From positions 1 through 27,044 of the forward strand of contig JAMCRC010000008.1 of assembly GCA_023380415.1 (NCBI GenBank): DNA of 27,044 nucleotides, in the 5' to 3' direction. How positions within the stretch are numbered: the stretch's first letter is position 1; each line of letters begins with the position of its first letter. The notes below the pieces were generated by a model that was not told the DNA's origin, did no database searches, and saw only the letters and a program-made list of their open reading frames with translations. Below are positions 1 to 7,578 of the stretch, piece after piece. This stretch comes from Patescibacteria group bacterium (GTDB taxonomy: Bacteria; Patescibacteriota; Minisyncoccia; UBA6257; GWB1-50-10). The translations under genes were made by a program, and so were the position numbers.

Positions 1-501
1 CGCGTTGAACTTGCGCGCAAGCGTGCGGGTGAGTTCAAGGTGCTGGAGCTGATCATCTCCCACGGGGACCGCTTTTGCATCGTAGAGCAAGATGTCCGCT
101 GCCATAAGGACGGGGTAGTCGAAGAGCCCGGCATTGATATTCTCGGCCTGGCGTTCGGATTTGTCCTTGAATTGCGTCATCCGGTTCAGTTCGCCCATCG
201 GCGTGAAGTTGTTCAGGATGACGGCTAATTCGCTGTTTTCGGGTATCGAGGACTGCTGGAAGACCACCGACCTCTTTGGGTCTATCCCGGAGGCGATGTA
301 GTCATAAACGACGTCGAGCACTTGCCCCGGCTTGTCCTTGGGATCGAAGTTCTCGGTGAGGGAGTGGAGGTCGGCAATGAAGAAAAAACACTCGTATTCG
401 CCCGAGTTCTGGAGGGCGACGAAGTTCTTTAGTGAGCCCAAATAGTTCCCGATATGGAGTTTTCCCGTCGGCTGAATGCCGGAAATGAGTCGCGGTCTCA
501 T
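1..501 (-). CDS. trpS: Tryptophanyl-tRNA synthetase, N-terminal part (cut by window edge)
   Basis: Charges tRNA-Trp with tryptophan in the cytoplasm; class I aminoacyl-tRNA synthetase. I translated the minus strand from the ATG at 501 to the window edge and obtained 167 residues without a stop. The protein begins MRPRLISGIQPTGKLHIGNY, which holds the class I HIGH-type signature (LHIGNY) in the TrpS context SGIQPTG. Later it has LMAADILLYDA and VPVGDDQLQHLELTR, the TrpS tryptophan/adenylate-binding blocks. The C-terminal half, including the KMSKS loop, lies outside the window. No Shine-Dalgarno is visible; a TATGCT box ends 6 bases before the ATG, so the message may be leaderless. The rnj gene lies upstream in the same direction, separated by a terminator. 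Confidence 0.95.
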   Translation of the reverse strand, partial: MRPRLISGIQPTGKLHIGNYLGSLKNFVALQNSGEYECFFFIADLHSLTENFDPKDKPGQVLDVVYDYIASGIDPKRSVVFQQSSIPENSELAVILNNFTPMGELNRMTQFKDKSERQAENINAGLFDYPVLMAADILLYDAKAVPVGDDQLQHLELTRTLARKFNA

Positions 502-507
502 AAAATC

Positions 508-513
508 AGCATA
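508..513 (-). promoter_or_regulatory. -10-like box of trpS
   Basis: TATGCT on the minus strand, ending 6 bases before the trpS ATG, would place transcription start at the ATG itself. It matches TATAAT at 4 of 6 positions and has no clear -35 partner. It is listed because the same 6-7 base spacing recurs at eight other genes in the window. Confidence 0.35.
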
Positions 514-515
514 AC

Positions 516-547
516 GAAAAAACCGCCTTTTTACAAAGCGGTTTTTC
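516..547 (-). terminator. Rho-independent terminator after rnj
   Basis: Read on the minus strand, AAAAACCGC and GGCGGTTTTTT form a stem around a short A-rich loop and end in a T run. It starts about 15 bases after the rnj stop and lies just before the trpS start, so it should separate the two genes. Confidence 0.85.
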
Positions 548-561
548 GGCGTTCGGCGGCC

Positions 562-2316
562 TTAGACCTCGATAATGACCGGGAGGACCATAGGTCTCCT
601 TTTGGTCTTGTTGTAGAGGAACTGGCCGATCTGGTCCCGAATGAGGGCCTTCACATAATCCGAATCGACGGATTGGGCGTGAGGGATGCGGCCGACGATC
701 CCCCGCACGCGCTTCCGGATCTCGTCCAAAAGCTCGTGATTCTCCTTAAGGTAGATGAATCCGCGGGAGATTATGTCGGGGTTCTTCATGACCCGGCCGG
801 TCTTGCGGTCGAGGGTCGCGATGACGACGAACATGCCTTCCTGGGCGAGCATCAGCCGGTCCCGAAGGACCACCTCGCCCACGTCGCCGACCCCGAGGCC
901 GTCGACCATGACGTAGTTCGTCGGCAGGTTCTCGTCCGTGATGATGAACTGGTCCTTGGTAAGGACGGCCACTTGGCCGTTGTTCTCGAAGACCCGGACA
1001 TTCTGGGGCGGGATGCCGGCCCTCACGGCGTTGCGGCCGTTCTCGAAGCGGAAGAAGTAATAGCCGTGGACCGGCATCACGAATTTCGGCTTCAAGGTCT
1101 TGATGACGAGCTCCAGGTCGTCCTTGAGGGCGTGGCCGCTCACATGGATGTCGATGAGGCCCGAGGTGATAACGATCGCCCCTTGGCGGGTCATATTGTC
1201 CTGCAGGCGCTGGACGCTCCGCTCGTTTCCGGGAATGACCGAGGAAGAGAAGATGATGGTATCGCCCGGCTTGATGCGGATGTGGCGGTGTTCGCCGGTC
1301 ACGATTCGCATAAGTCCGGAGTTCTCTTGGCCTTGGGCGCCGGTCGAAAGGATGATGACATGGTCATCCTTGTATTTGTGGACCTCTTCCACGGGTATCA
1401 AGGTATCCTTTCTGGCCTTGATGTAGCCCAGACCTTGGGCGATCTGCAAATTCTCCTTCATCGAGCGGCCGTTCACGGCCACTTTGCGGCCCAGGCGCTC
1501 GGCGATCTTGATGATCTCCGCGAGGCGGGTGATCATCGAAGAGAAGGTCGAGAGGATGATCCGCCCCTGAGCTTCCTTGAAGAGCATTTCGAGGTTCTTC
1601 TCGATGACCTTCTCGGATTGGGACTTGCCCTCTTCGCGGGCGTTCGTGCTGTCCACCATGAAGGTGTGCACGCCCATCTCGCCGATGCGCTTGAACTCTT
1701 TGATGTCCTGGACCTTGCCGTCCGCGTCGTACTCCAGCCGGAAATCGGCGAAGTGAACGATGTTCCCGACGGGGGTCTTTATGACCACGCCAGTCGTTTC
1801 GGGGACCGTGTGGTCCACGCCGAAGAATTCCAGCTCGACGTTCTCGCCTACCTTGTGCTTATCGCCATACTGTACGGTCACGATATTGAGCTTCGGCGCT
1901 TTGGGGAACTCCTCTTGCCGCTTCTCGACCAGGGCCTTCGTCAGGTTCATCGTATAGATCGGCGGATTGCCGAGCTTCTCGATGACGTAGGGAACGGCCC
2001 CGATGTGGTCGAAATGGGCATGGGTGAGAACGAGGGCTTTGATCTTATCCTTCCTTTCCGCGAGATAGGTCACGTTCGGAATGATGAAGTCGATGCCCGG
2101 CGTCGCCTCGTCCGGGAACTGTATCCCGGCGTCGATGACGACGATCTCGTCCTTGTATTCGATGAAGGACATATTGCGCCCGATCTCCTCGAGGCCGCCG
2201 ATGGCGGCGAGGCGGACGTGGTCCTCATGCATCTCTTTCGGTTTGGACTGCAGCGCCGGCCGTTTGAAGCCGTGGGAACGCCGCGGCGTCCTTTCCATTC
2301 TGTTTCTTTGTGCCAT
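562..2316 (-). CDS. rnj: Ribonuclease J (metallo-beta-lactamase/beta-CASP RNase)
   Basis: Cytoplasmic 5'-3' exo- and endoribonuclease in mRNA decay and rRNA maturation. From the upstream TTG the product is 589 residues, close to the family's usual 550-600 plus a basic extension of about 35 residues (RMERTPRRSHGFKRP). The zinc-binding HxHxDH motif is THAHFDHIG near residue 104; GVDHTVPE (about 172) and HFADFRLE (about 193) supply further metal ligands. The beta-CASP part follows (TFSSMITR, NGRSMKENL, SGHA). The longest reading frame starts at a TTG at 2331; I prefer the ATG at 2316 (MAQRNRMERT), but neither has a convincing ribosome site. RNase Y is also encoded in this window. Confidence 0.95.
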   Translation of the reverse strand: MAQRNRMERTPRRSHGFKRPALQSKPKEMHEDHVRLAAIGGLEEIGRNMSFIEYKDEIVVIDAGIQFPDEATPGIDFIIPNVTYLAERKDKIKALVLTHAHFDHIGAVPYVIEKLGNPPIYTMNLTKALVEKRQEEFPKAPKLNIVTVQYGDKHKVGENVELEFFGVDHTVPETTGVVIKTPVGNIVHFADFRLEYDADGKVQDIKEFKRIGEMGVHTFMVDSTNAREEGKSQSEKVIEKNLEMLFKEAQGRIILSTFSSMITRLAEIIKIAERLGRKVAVNGRSMKENLQIAQGLGYIKARKDTLIPVEEVHKYKDDHVIILSTGAQGQENSGLMRIVTGEHRHIRIKPGDTIIFSSSVIPGNERSVQRLQDNMTRQGAIVITSGLIDIHVSGHALKDDLELVIKTLKPKFVMPVHGYYFFRFENGRNAVRAGIPPQNVRVFENNGQVAVLTKDQFIITDENLPTNYVMVDGLGVGDVGEVVLRDRLMLAQEGMFVVIATLDRKTGRVMKNPDIISRGFIYLKENHELLDEIRKRVRGIVGRIPHAQSVDSDYVKALIRDQIGQFLYNKTKRRPMVLPVIIEV

Positions 2317-2348
2317 TTTTGATTTTTTCAATTTAAATCCGACCTTTT

Positions 2349-2369
2349 AAGTAAAAAGAAATTTTACTT
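2349..2369 (-). terminator. Weak AT-rich hairpin downstream of tRNA-Leu
   Basis: AAGTAAAA and TTTTACTT form a perfect 8-bp stem with a 5-base loop, four bases beyond the tRNA-Leu 3' end on the minus strand. It lacks a following T run and is all A/T except one pair, so it is at best a weak terminator or a processing hairpin. Confidence 0.3.
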
Positions 2370-2372
2370 TTG

Positions 2373-2456
2373 TGCGGAGAGGGGGACTTGAACCCCCATG
2401 AGATTGCTCCCGCAGGCTCCTGAAGCCTGTGCGTCTGCCAATTCCGCCATCTCCGC
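2373..2456 (-). tRNA. tRNA-Leu (anticodon CAG)
   Basis: Minus-strand cloverleaf of 84 bases: acceptor GCGGAGA pairs with TCTCCGC, discriminator A at 2373. The anticodon loop TTCAGGA sits between ACAGGC and GCCTGC, giving CAG (Leu, CTG codons). A long variable arm, as expected for a class II tRNA, precedes the T arm with GTTCAAG. CCA is not encoded. It begins 3 bases after the stop of the upstream sugar isomerase gene, so it is probably cut from the same transcript. Confidence 0.95.
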
Positions 2457-2459
2457 AAT

Positions 2460-3437
2460 TTATTTGAACTTGCTCTTCAATTCGTCGATCGCTTTCGTTT
2501 CTTCCGGCCTGACCCCGTTCAGCCCGGCCAGATGGAACGCGGTCCATTCGGCCAGAGCAACGCCGTTCCAGAATCTTTGCAGGGCGGTCTTTCCCCGTAG
2601 TTTCACCTGGACGCTCCTTATCCCTTTCCGTTCCATCCTCTTGGCGACGAAAGCCGCTTTGGACCGGTTCTCGCTGTCTCCTTCGGGATCGACGAGCCAG
2701 ATCATGGCCCACGCCCCCCGGATCTTCCCGAAACCGACTATCTCGTTATGGTCGATCTCGGGATAGGTGTTGGCGAAAGCGGCGTTTTTCCCGGTCTCGT
2801 TGAAACCGATCTTCCAAAAGTATCCCAAAGCGGAATGGGATGCGTCGGCGTAGACGATGATGTTCCGGCCCCTGAGACGCCGGGCCAAAACCGCGCCTTG
2901 GCGGGAGAAGGTTCCTGAACGAATGGAGCGGGAAAGGTCTGGAACGGCGAGTCCGGGGAAGGTCCCGCGGAGGAGAGTCGTTAAACTGGTGTACATATTA
3001 CCCGAAGCGGTCCGCGGTGTCAAGTCGCCGGCTTCGAAATAGGCCGCCGGCAAGCGATATTCTTCGGCGATCTTGCGCATTTTCCCTCCCTGGCCGGTCA
3101 CGACGGCCACGCCGGATTTGGCCTTGGTCCTCAGGGCCGCCTTGAGGCAGTCCAGGGTTTCGGCGGTCTCGCCGGAGAAAGATATGCAAACGTACAGTGG
3201 GCGCTTGAAGGGGAGTGCCGGCAATCCGTTGGTCTTTACGGTCGTAACGGGAACGGGCAGGCGTATCTCTGCGGCGGTCGCCTGCAGAAAATCTCCGACT
3301 AGGCCAGACCCGCCCATGCCGCAGACGATAACGGCATCCGGCCGGATACCCTTCAAGCGGCCGAAGTTCGCGGTTCGGATGCCGCGCGGGTCGAGCTGCC
3401 GCCCCAGTCCTTTCAGGTTAGTCTCGTAACCGCTCAT
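2460..3437 (-). CDS. Bifunctional phosphoglucose/phosphomannose isomerase (SIS family)
   Basis: Interconverts glucose-6-P or mannose-6-P with fructose-6-P in the cytoplasm; in small genomes this family replaces classical Pgi. 325 residues, the usual size. The first SIS domain has CGMGGSGLVGDF (39-50) and the phosphate-binding SFSGETAETLDC (86-97). The second carries FNETGKNAAFANTYPEIDHNE (about 212-232). The C-terminal EETKAID (312-318) is typical. Glu214 and His230 have the same 16-residue spacing as the catalytic Glu/His pair I recall for the Pyrobaculum enzyme, and Lys314 matches its conserved lysine; this is family knowledge, not an alignment. It follows the solute-binding gene by 4 bases, with an extended -10 inside that gene's end, and is followed by tRNA-Leu. 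Confidence 0.88.
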   Translation of the reverse strand: MSGYETNLKGLGRQLDPRGIRTANFGRLKGIRPDAVIVCGMGGSGLVGDFLQATAAEIRLPVPVTTVKTNGLPALPFKRPLYVCISFSGETAETLDCLKAALRTKAKSGVAVVTGQGGKMRKIAEEYRLPAAYFEAGDLTPRTASGNMYTSLTTLLRGTFPGLAVPDLSRSIRSGTFSRQGAVLARRLRGRNIIVYADASHSALGYFWKIGFNETGKNAAFANTYPEIDHNEIVGFGKIRGAWAMIWLVDPEGDSENRSKAAFVAKRMERKGIRSVQVKLRGKTALQRFWNGVALAEWTAFHLAGLNGVRPEETKAIDELKSKFK

Positions 3438-3441
3438 GCCG

Positions 3442-5046
3442 TTAGTTTAGCACCTTAACTTTCTCCACGTACCATCCGCTCGCGCCCAAGAAGCGGTCTC
3501 CGGGAGTGCTGACCGGGCCGGGGATGAAACCTTCCAGGTTCGAAGTGTGGTAGTAGTGATAGGGCAGAGAGAAGAGGAATACGGCCGGAGCGTCGCTCAC
3601 GATGTCGTTTTGAGCCAGGGCAAGGTCGCTTATCTGGGTCGAAGTGCTCTCGGTCGCCCGTGAGGCCTCGAGGAGCGCATCGACCTTGGGGTTCTGATAA
3701 AGGGCAAGGTTCGAGCCGGGATAAGCCGCCTGGGAAGAGTCCCAGAACGGGAAAAGGTCGTTCGCGTTCTCGAGGACGTTGCCGAAGAGCAGTGCCTCGT
3801 AGTCCCGGGAAGCGATGGTTTGGTCCGTCGGGTCTTGCGGGTCGAACGGCTGGACTTGGACCGAGTCGACGCCGACCGCTTGCCAATCGGCGGCGATCTC
3901 CTTTGCGGCGTTCATCAAGAATCCGACGTTGGGGACGGTGAGAGTTATGTCGATCGCCGCGCCCTTGTTCTTCGCTTTCCAGGCGGCGATCGAAGAAGAT
4001 GCGGCCGCCGGATCGTAGACCTCGGCGATCGTTCCGGAAGCGGTCCCGCTTCCAAGCCACGGACCCGTAACGGCCTGCGCGCCCGGCAACTCGGCGGTGA
4101 TCGCGGGGACGTTCACGGCTTCCACCAAGGCGGTGCGCAGGCCTTTGTCGGATAGGACGGGGTTGGCGGACTGATTGAAGAACACGGCGTAGTAGTTTGG
4201 CAGATCGAGCGAGCCGTCCGTAATGCCGCGCAGGTTAGAGGCGTCGTTCAGGGGCAAGAGGGTGCCATATCCCTGGATGTCGTGGCGGGCCAGGGCTTGA
4301 GCAAGGTCAGTGACATTCTTGTAGAAGTCGAGATAGAAATCGGGGATGTAGGGCTTGGGCCCGTAATAGTTCGGGTTCGTGGTGAAATGGTATTCGGTGA
4401 TGAAACCGTCCTTGGTCTTGCTGAAGCTCTGGAATTTATAAGGGCCGCTCCCGACCGGCTCAAGATTGTAATCCGAGAGCCGGAAATTCTGCGGCGGGAT
4501 GGCCCCCCAAATATGCTGGGGAACGACCAAAAGACGTTCCAAGTCCTTTAAAAAGAAGGCGTAAGGGGCGGCGAGCGTGAAACGGACCTGGATCTGGCTG
4601 ACCCGTTCGACGGTCACGCTCGTGAATTCCTGGGCGAGAGGTGAATCGGTGGCCGGGTCTTGGATCGTCTTCACGGTATAGACCACGTCGTCGCTCGTGA
4701 GCGGCGCTCCGTCGCTCCATTTGAGGTCTTGGTGGAGCTGAATGTTGTAAGTAAGGCCGTCGGAGCTCACGTCGTAGCTGGCCATTATATTACCGAGCGT
4801 GTTGTAGAGGAGAACGCTCGCCTCCTGGTCGATCGGGTTGTCCGAAGAGGCCGGATTGAGCGAGATGGGCTGTCCGACGAACCCCTCGTGGAAACTGCCG
4901 CCCTCGAGAGGCACGTAATGGCCGTTCTCGGCGAGCGTCAGTCCGCCGGAAAGAGCGGCCGCGAATATCATTATGAAAAGGGCGGCCAAAAAAGCGATCC
5001 TCTCTCGCGAGCTGAACGACCGGAAGATTTTCTTCAATAAGTTCAC
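3442..5046 (-). CDS. Membrane-anchored ABC-type solute-binding protein, family 5 (peptide/nickel type)
   Basis: Extracytoplasmic binding protein of the DppA/OppA type. One membrane segment near the N-terminus (RIAFLAALFIMIFAAALSGG) has no lipobox cysteine, so it is an uncleaved anchor or signal peptide rather than a lipoprotein. Family-5 features follow: LNPASSDNPIDQEASVLLYN, LKWSDGAPLTSDDVVYTV and EPVGSGPYKF. The longest frame opens at a TTG at 5091, but its first 15 codons run through an intercistronic hairpin, so I chose the GTG at 5046 (534 residues). It lies 48 bases after secG and just before the sugar isomerase. No ABC permease or ATPase of the peptide type is in the window, so the substrate and partners are unknown. 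Confidence 0.88.
   Translation of the reverse strand: MNLLKKIFRSFSSRERIAFLAALFIMIFAAALSGGLTLAENGHYVPLEGGSFHEGFVGQPISLNPASSDNPIDQEASVLLYNTLGNIMASYDVSSDGLTYNIQLHQDLKWSDGAPLTSDDVVYTVKTIQDPATDSPLAQEFTSVTVERVSQIQVRFTLAAPYAFFLKDLERLLVVPQHIWGAIPPQNFRLSDYNLEPVGSGPYKFQSFSKTKDGFITEYHFTTNPNYYGPKPYIPDFYLDFYKNVTDLAQALARHDIQGYGTLLPLNDASNLRGITDGSLDLPNYYAVFFNQSANPVLSDKGLRTALVEAVNVPAITAELPGAQAVTGPWLGSGTASGTIAEVYDPAAASSSIAAWKAKNKGAAIDITLTVPNVGFLMNAAKEIAADWQAVGVDSVQVQPFDPQDPTDQTIASRDYEALLFGNVLENANDLFPFWDSSQAAYPGSNLALYQNPKVDALLEASRATESTSTQISDLALAQNDIVSDAPAVFLFSLPYHYYHTSNLEGFIPGPVSTPGDRFLGASGWYVEKVKVLN
3444..3452 (-). promoter_or_regulatory. Extended -10 box before the sugar isomerase gene
   Basis: TGCTAAACT on the minus strand is a TGn-extended -10 ending 6 bases before the ATG at 3437. 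It overlaps the 3' end of the upstream solute-binding gene. It may give a leaderless internal transcript in addition to read-through. Confidence 0.4.
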
Positions 5047-5064
5047 GACTTTTAAATCGGGTCC

Positions 5065-5083
5065 GCCGCCTAGCCGAGGCGGC
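5065..5083 (-). repeat. Intercistronic GC hairpin between secG and the solute-binding gene
   Basis: GCCGCCT and AGGCGGC form a perfect 7-bp stem with a 5-base loop in the gap between the secG stop and the likely GTG start. There is no T run, so it is more likely an mRNA processing or stability element than a terminator. Confidence 0.5.
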
Positions 5084-5094
5084 CTCTCCAACGA

Positions 5095-5304
5095 CTAAAG
5101 AACCAGGTTCAGTATGGCCAGGGCGGCGAAGACGACGGCGGCGACGATGGTCGCCCAATAAATGCTTTTTTCGAGGCCCCGGCGCGTCTGGTAGGGGGTC
5201 GCTCCCGCACCGCCGAAAACGCCGGAAAGGCCGCTCGTGCGGTCTTGGACGAGAATAAGGGCGATCAAAATTATGGAGATGACGATCTGACCGATGATGA
5301 GCAT
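5095..5304 (-). CDS. secG: Preprotein translocase subunit SecG
   Basis: Small accessory subunit of the SecYEG channel in the cytoplasmic membrane. 69 residues, near the lower end for the family. Two membrane helices (about 3-19 and 47-67) flank the conserved cytosolic loop QDRTSGLSGVFGGAG and the following TRRGLEK. It follows the holin-like gene by 5 bases and precedes the secreted solute-binding protein, so it sits in the middle of an envelope operon that probably starts at 6287. Confidence 0.93.
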   Translation of the reverse strand: MLIIGQIVISIILIALILVQDRTSGLSGVFGGAGATPYQTRRGLEKSIYWATIVAAVVFAALAILNLVL

Positions 5305-5309
5305 GTTAC

Positions 5310-5672
5310 TTAGTTAGCGCTTTTTTTGGCGGCGAACCCCAGGACGGCGTTCACGGCGCTCACTATAAGCGTCCCCAAAAGGAGAGGCAAATACCCTTGA
5401 ATTGTAATCGCCGGGCTCCATAAGTCAAGCAAATAAAGCAGGGCGGCGTTGATGACGATCGTGAAAAGGCCGAAGGTGATGACGACGATCGGACCGAGGA
5501 GAAGCTTGAGAATCGGCCGGATGAAGGTGTTTATCAGGGTGAGAACAAGGGCCGCGGTGGCCAAGGGGACCACTCCGCCGGTAAGCATGAAACCGGGGAT
5601 GAAATAAGAGGCCGCGAGGAGGGCGACGGCGTTGGAAACGATATGGAATACGAAGCGGGCGACGAACTTCAT
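5310..5672 (-). CDS. Small membrane protein of the phage-holin-4 / YvlD family
   Basis: 120 residues with four predicted membrane helices. The pattern LVLTLINTFIRPILKLLLGP followed by ITFGLFTIVINAALLYLLD is characteristic of the holin_4/YvlD family (PF04020-type). The name is historical: chromosomal members are common in bacteria and their function is unknown; nothing else here is phage-like. The gene starts 12 bases after the stop of the upstream anchored helical protein and ends 5 bases before secG, so all are likely co-transcribed. Confidence 0.85.
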   Translation of the reverse strand: MKFVARFVFHIVSNAVALLAASYFIPGFMLTGGVVPLATAALVLTLINTFIRPILKLLLGPIVVITFGLFTIVINAALLYLLDLWSPAITIQGYLPLLLGTLIVSAVNAVLGFAAKKSAN

Positions 5673-5684
5673 TGTAGGCGGATC

Positions 5685-6287
5685 TTATTTGACCGAGGCG
5701 TCGAAAGCGGCCATTTTTTGGCCGAACTCCTGGTTTAACTGGTCGATGGTGGCCGCTTTTTGATTGACCGCCTTTAGGGCCTCGGTCACCGCTTGGTTGT
5801 TGGATTGGTCGCTCGCGGCGATGGAGCGGGCGAGCGAGTTCAGAAAGTCGTTCAGGGAACCGGTGTAAGCGATGAACTCGGAAACGAGGGACAGCTCGAC
5901 GGCCACGGCTTCGTAGGCCAATTGTTGGCTCTTCACCGAGTCGATCGTCGACATCGACTCCGTCATCTGTTGGAGGTTTTGGGAAAGAACGAAGGCCTTT
6001 TCGTAGGCCGTCGCGTTCGCCGTTCTGGCGTCGTTGATGGCCGCAAGAACGACGGTCGTATTTCCCTGCGACTCGGCCGTATTGGCCTCGGCGATCTTTT
6101 GGTTCACCGTCGTCGTCAGTGTCACTATTTCCTGGCTAACTTGGGAGGCATTTTGCCTGGCGGACGTGAAATTGGCCGGAACATTAGGTTTTCCGGAATT
6201 CGTGGCGGCATAAACTATCGCCCCCACGATGACGAGTATGGGCAAGACGACGTAGCCGGTATTTTTCAGCGATTTACCGAGTTTCAT
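5685..6287 (-). CDS. Unknown membrane-anchored helical extracytoplasmic protein
   Basis: 200 residues; I do not recognise the family. Residues 1-10 are basic, a membrane segment spans about 11-28 (GYVVLPILVIVGAIVYAAT), and the rest is Gln/Asn/Ser/Ala-rich and strongly helical (for example VSQEIVTLTTTVNQKIAEAN), suggesting an antiparallel helical bundle outside the membrane. There are no cysteines after the anchor and no catalytic motif. It is the first gene of the operon with the holin-like protein, secG and the solute-binding protein; a strong promoter lies just upstream and leaves only about 6 bases of leader. Confidence 0.75.
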   Translation of the reverse strand: MKLGKSLKNTGYVVLPILVIVGAIVYAATNSGKPNVPANFTSARQNASQVSQEIVTLTTTVNQKIAEANTAESQGNTTVVLAAINDARTANATAYEKAFVLSQNLQQMTESMSTIDSVKSQQLAYEAVAVELSLVSEFIAYTGSLNDFLNSLARSIAASDQSNNQAVTEALKAVNQKAATIDQLNQEFGQKMAAFDASVK

Positions 6288-6299
6288 CGGAACGGTCCA

Positions 6300-6328
6300 A
6301 TCATAACCGGTATTTTACTCTTTGTCAT
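6300..6328 (-). promoter_or_regulatory. Sigma-70 promoter of the secG operon
   Basis: On the minus strand ATGACA (6328-6323) is separated by exactly 17 bases from TATGAT (6305-6300), each 5 of 6 to consensus. Transcription should start about 6 bases before the ATG at 6287. Confidence 0.7.
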
Positions 6329-6353
6329 CTTATGATAGGCTCGAAGCAGGGCA

Positions 6354-6399
6354 GGCCTTCGCCTCGCCGTAGCGGGGCTTCGGCCACGCGAAGGCGGGT
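6354..6399 (+). repeat. 46-base palindromic repeat, copy 1, fused to tRNA-Gly
   Basis: 40 of 46 bases match the copy at 12431-12476. GCCTTCGC (6355-6362) pairs perfectly with GCGAAGGC (6388-6395), and inside it GCCTCGC pairs with GCGGGGC. The last six bases are the first six of tRNA-Gly, so the outer stem includes the tRNA 5' end. Confidence 0.8.
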
Positions 6400-6464
6400 A
6401 TCGTATATCGGTATTACCACAGGTTTCCAACCTGTTGAGAGGGGTTCGACTCCCCTTACCCGCT
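6394..6464 (+). tRNA. tRNA-Gly (anticodon TCC)
   Basis: Acceptor GCGGGTA pairs with TACCCGC; discriminator T at 6464. Anticodon stem ACAGG/CCTGT encloses loop TTTCCAA, giving TCC (Gly, GGA codons). T arm AGGGG-TTCGACT-CCCCT. CCA is not encoded. No promoter box is obvious upstream; the space is taken by the 46-base repeat. Confidence 0.95.
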
Positions 6465-6505
6465 CAAAATAGCGATGTCGCCAATTGCCAATTGCCGTTT
6501 TTTGC

Positions 6506-6536
6506 TGTAACGTTACACCGCGTTACACTTTATACG
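6506..6536 (+). promoter_or_regulatory. Palindromic operator/promoter candidate before the ECF sigma operon
   Basis: TGTAACGTTACA (6506-6517) is a perfect 12-bp palindrome. GTTACA recurs at 6522-6527 and the AT-rich TTTATACG follows, about 45 bases before the sigma gene ATG. The GTAAC core resembles the GGAAC/GTAAC -35 elements of ECF promoters, so it may be an autoregulated ECF promoter or a repressor site. The -10 assignment is unclear. Confidence 0.45.
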
Positions 6537-6577
6537 ATTTAGGTAGAAACAAAGCGGCGTTTCCATCGTTTTAAGCT

Positions 6578-7120
6578 ATGGAAGATGAAAAAGAACTCGT
6601 TTTAAGGGCAAAAAACGGCGATAGCGCCGCTTTCGGGGCCCTTTACGACCATCATCTCCCTGCTATTTACAGGTTCATACTGCTCAAGGTTGGCGGCCGA
6701 AAGGGCGAAGCCGAGGATTTGACCCATGAGGTCTTTATCTCCGCCTGGAAGAATATCGATAGATTCGAGTTCCAGGGCTTTCCGTTCTCAAGCTGGCTTT
6801 ATCGCATCGCGCGGAACGCGGTCATCGACTATTATCGGACGGCCAAGAAGAATGTCAGCTTGGATAACGTTCCCGAGGATATCGCCGCCGAGCGGCCCGA
6901 TACCGGAGAGAGGATCGATATCGCGACCGCCTTCAAGAGCGTCCAGGTCCATTTGACGAAGCTCGAACCGGTCTATCAGGACGTTCTGATAATGAAATTC
7001 GTCGAGGACCTTTCGAACCAAGAAATAGCCAAGGCGCTTGAAAAGACCGAAGGGGCGGTCCGGGTGATCCAGCACCGTGCCCTGAAACAGCTCAAAAAAT
7101 ACATTGAAGAGGATAAATGA
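6578..7120 (+). CDS. ECF-type RNA polymerase sigma factor
   Basis: Alternative sigma factor directing RNA polymerase to envelope or stress promoters. 180 residues, normal for group IV. Region 2 spans about 20-90 with AEDLTHEVFISAWKNID and the -10-reading FPFSSWLYRIARNAVIDYYR; region 4 spans about 120-175 with the helix-turn-helix LSNQEIAKALEKTEGAVRV. There is no region 3 or 1.1. Its TGA stop overlaps the ATG of the next gene (ATGA), a typical sigma/regulator coupling. The ATG at 6578 has no Shine-Dalgarno. Confidence 0.93.
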   Translation: MEDEKELVLRAKNGDSAAFGALYDHHLPAIYRFILLKVGGRKGEAEDLTHEVFISAWKNIDRFEFQGFPFSSWLYRIARNAVIDYYRTAKKNVSLDNVPEDIAAERPDTGERIDIATAFKSVQVHLTKLEPVYQDVLIMKFVEDLSNQEIAKALEKTEGAVRVIQHRALKQLKKYIEEDK

Positions 7121-7578
7121 AGACCGATATTTTGGAACAACTTAAGACCTTGAAGAAAATAGCGCCCGACGCGGAGTTCGCGGCGCGTTCGAGGCGTACG
7201 ATTTTGGCCCTTGCTCCGGAACGTCGGTCCAGGATGATATTCGCCGCCTGGCCGAGGATGGCTTTGGGGGCGGCGGCCTTGGCGACCGTCTTTGTCTTCG
7301 CCTTCTTCTTTCCGGGGGCGCCCAAGACCGTACCGATCGCGAGCGCCGATGCGCTCTCGAGCGAGTTCAATAATCTCAGCATCAATATCGAGCTCAAGCA
7401 GATATCCTATAATCAGAACACCAATCAGACCATCTCTTCCGCTCTCACCGAGATCAGCGGTACGAGCACCAATCATTTGAATCCGGCGGTCCTCAAGGCG
7501 GAATCGGAGCCCTTCGACCCCAATGCCCCGGTAAGCAATCCGGAGATCGATAAACTTTTGAACCAGGCCCTTCAATGA
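7117..7578 (+). CDS. Single-pass membrane protein, putative anti-sigma factor
   Basis: 153 residues. The N-terminal 40 or so are charged and cytosolic (MKTDILEQLKTLKKIAPDAE), then one membrane segment at about 48-66 and an Asn/Ser/Thr-rich outer part ending in PEIDKLLNQALQ. Position directly after and overlapping the sigma gene, together with the one-helix topology, suggests it holds the sigma factor at the membrane. This is inference: the zinc-binding HxxxCxxC motif of ZAS anti-sigma factors is absent. It overlaps the next gene by another ATGA. Confidence 0.65.
   Translation: MKTDILEQLKTLKKIAPDAEFAARSRRTILALAPERRSRMIFAAWPRMALGAAALATVFVFAFFFPGAPKTVPIASADALSSEFNNLSINIELKQISYNQNTNQTISSALTEISGTSTNHLNPAVLKAESEPFDPNAPVSNPEIDKLLNQALQ

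Noticed and set aside
454..2322. 622-residue plus-strand reading frame opposite rnj
   Set aside because: It is the antisense of RNase J; the translation is Asp/His/Leu-rich without any family motif, a product of GC-rich codon structure.
5310..5672. Prophage remnant, because of the holin family name
   Set aside because: No other phage gene, attachment repeats or composition shift nearby; chromosomal members of this membrane family are common.
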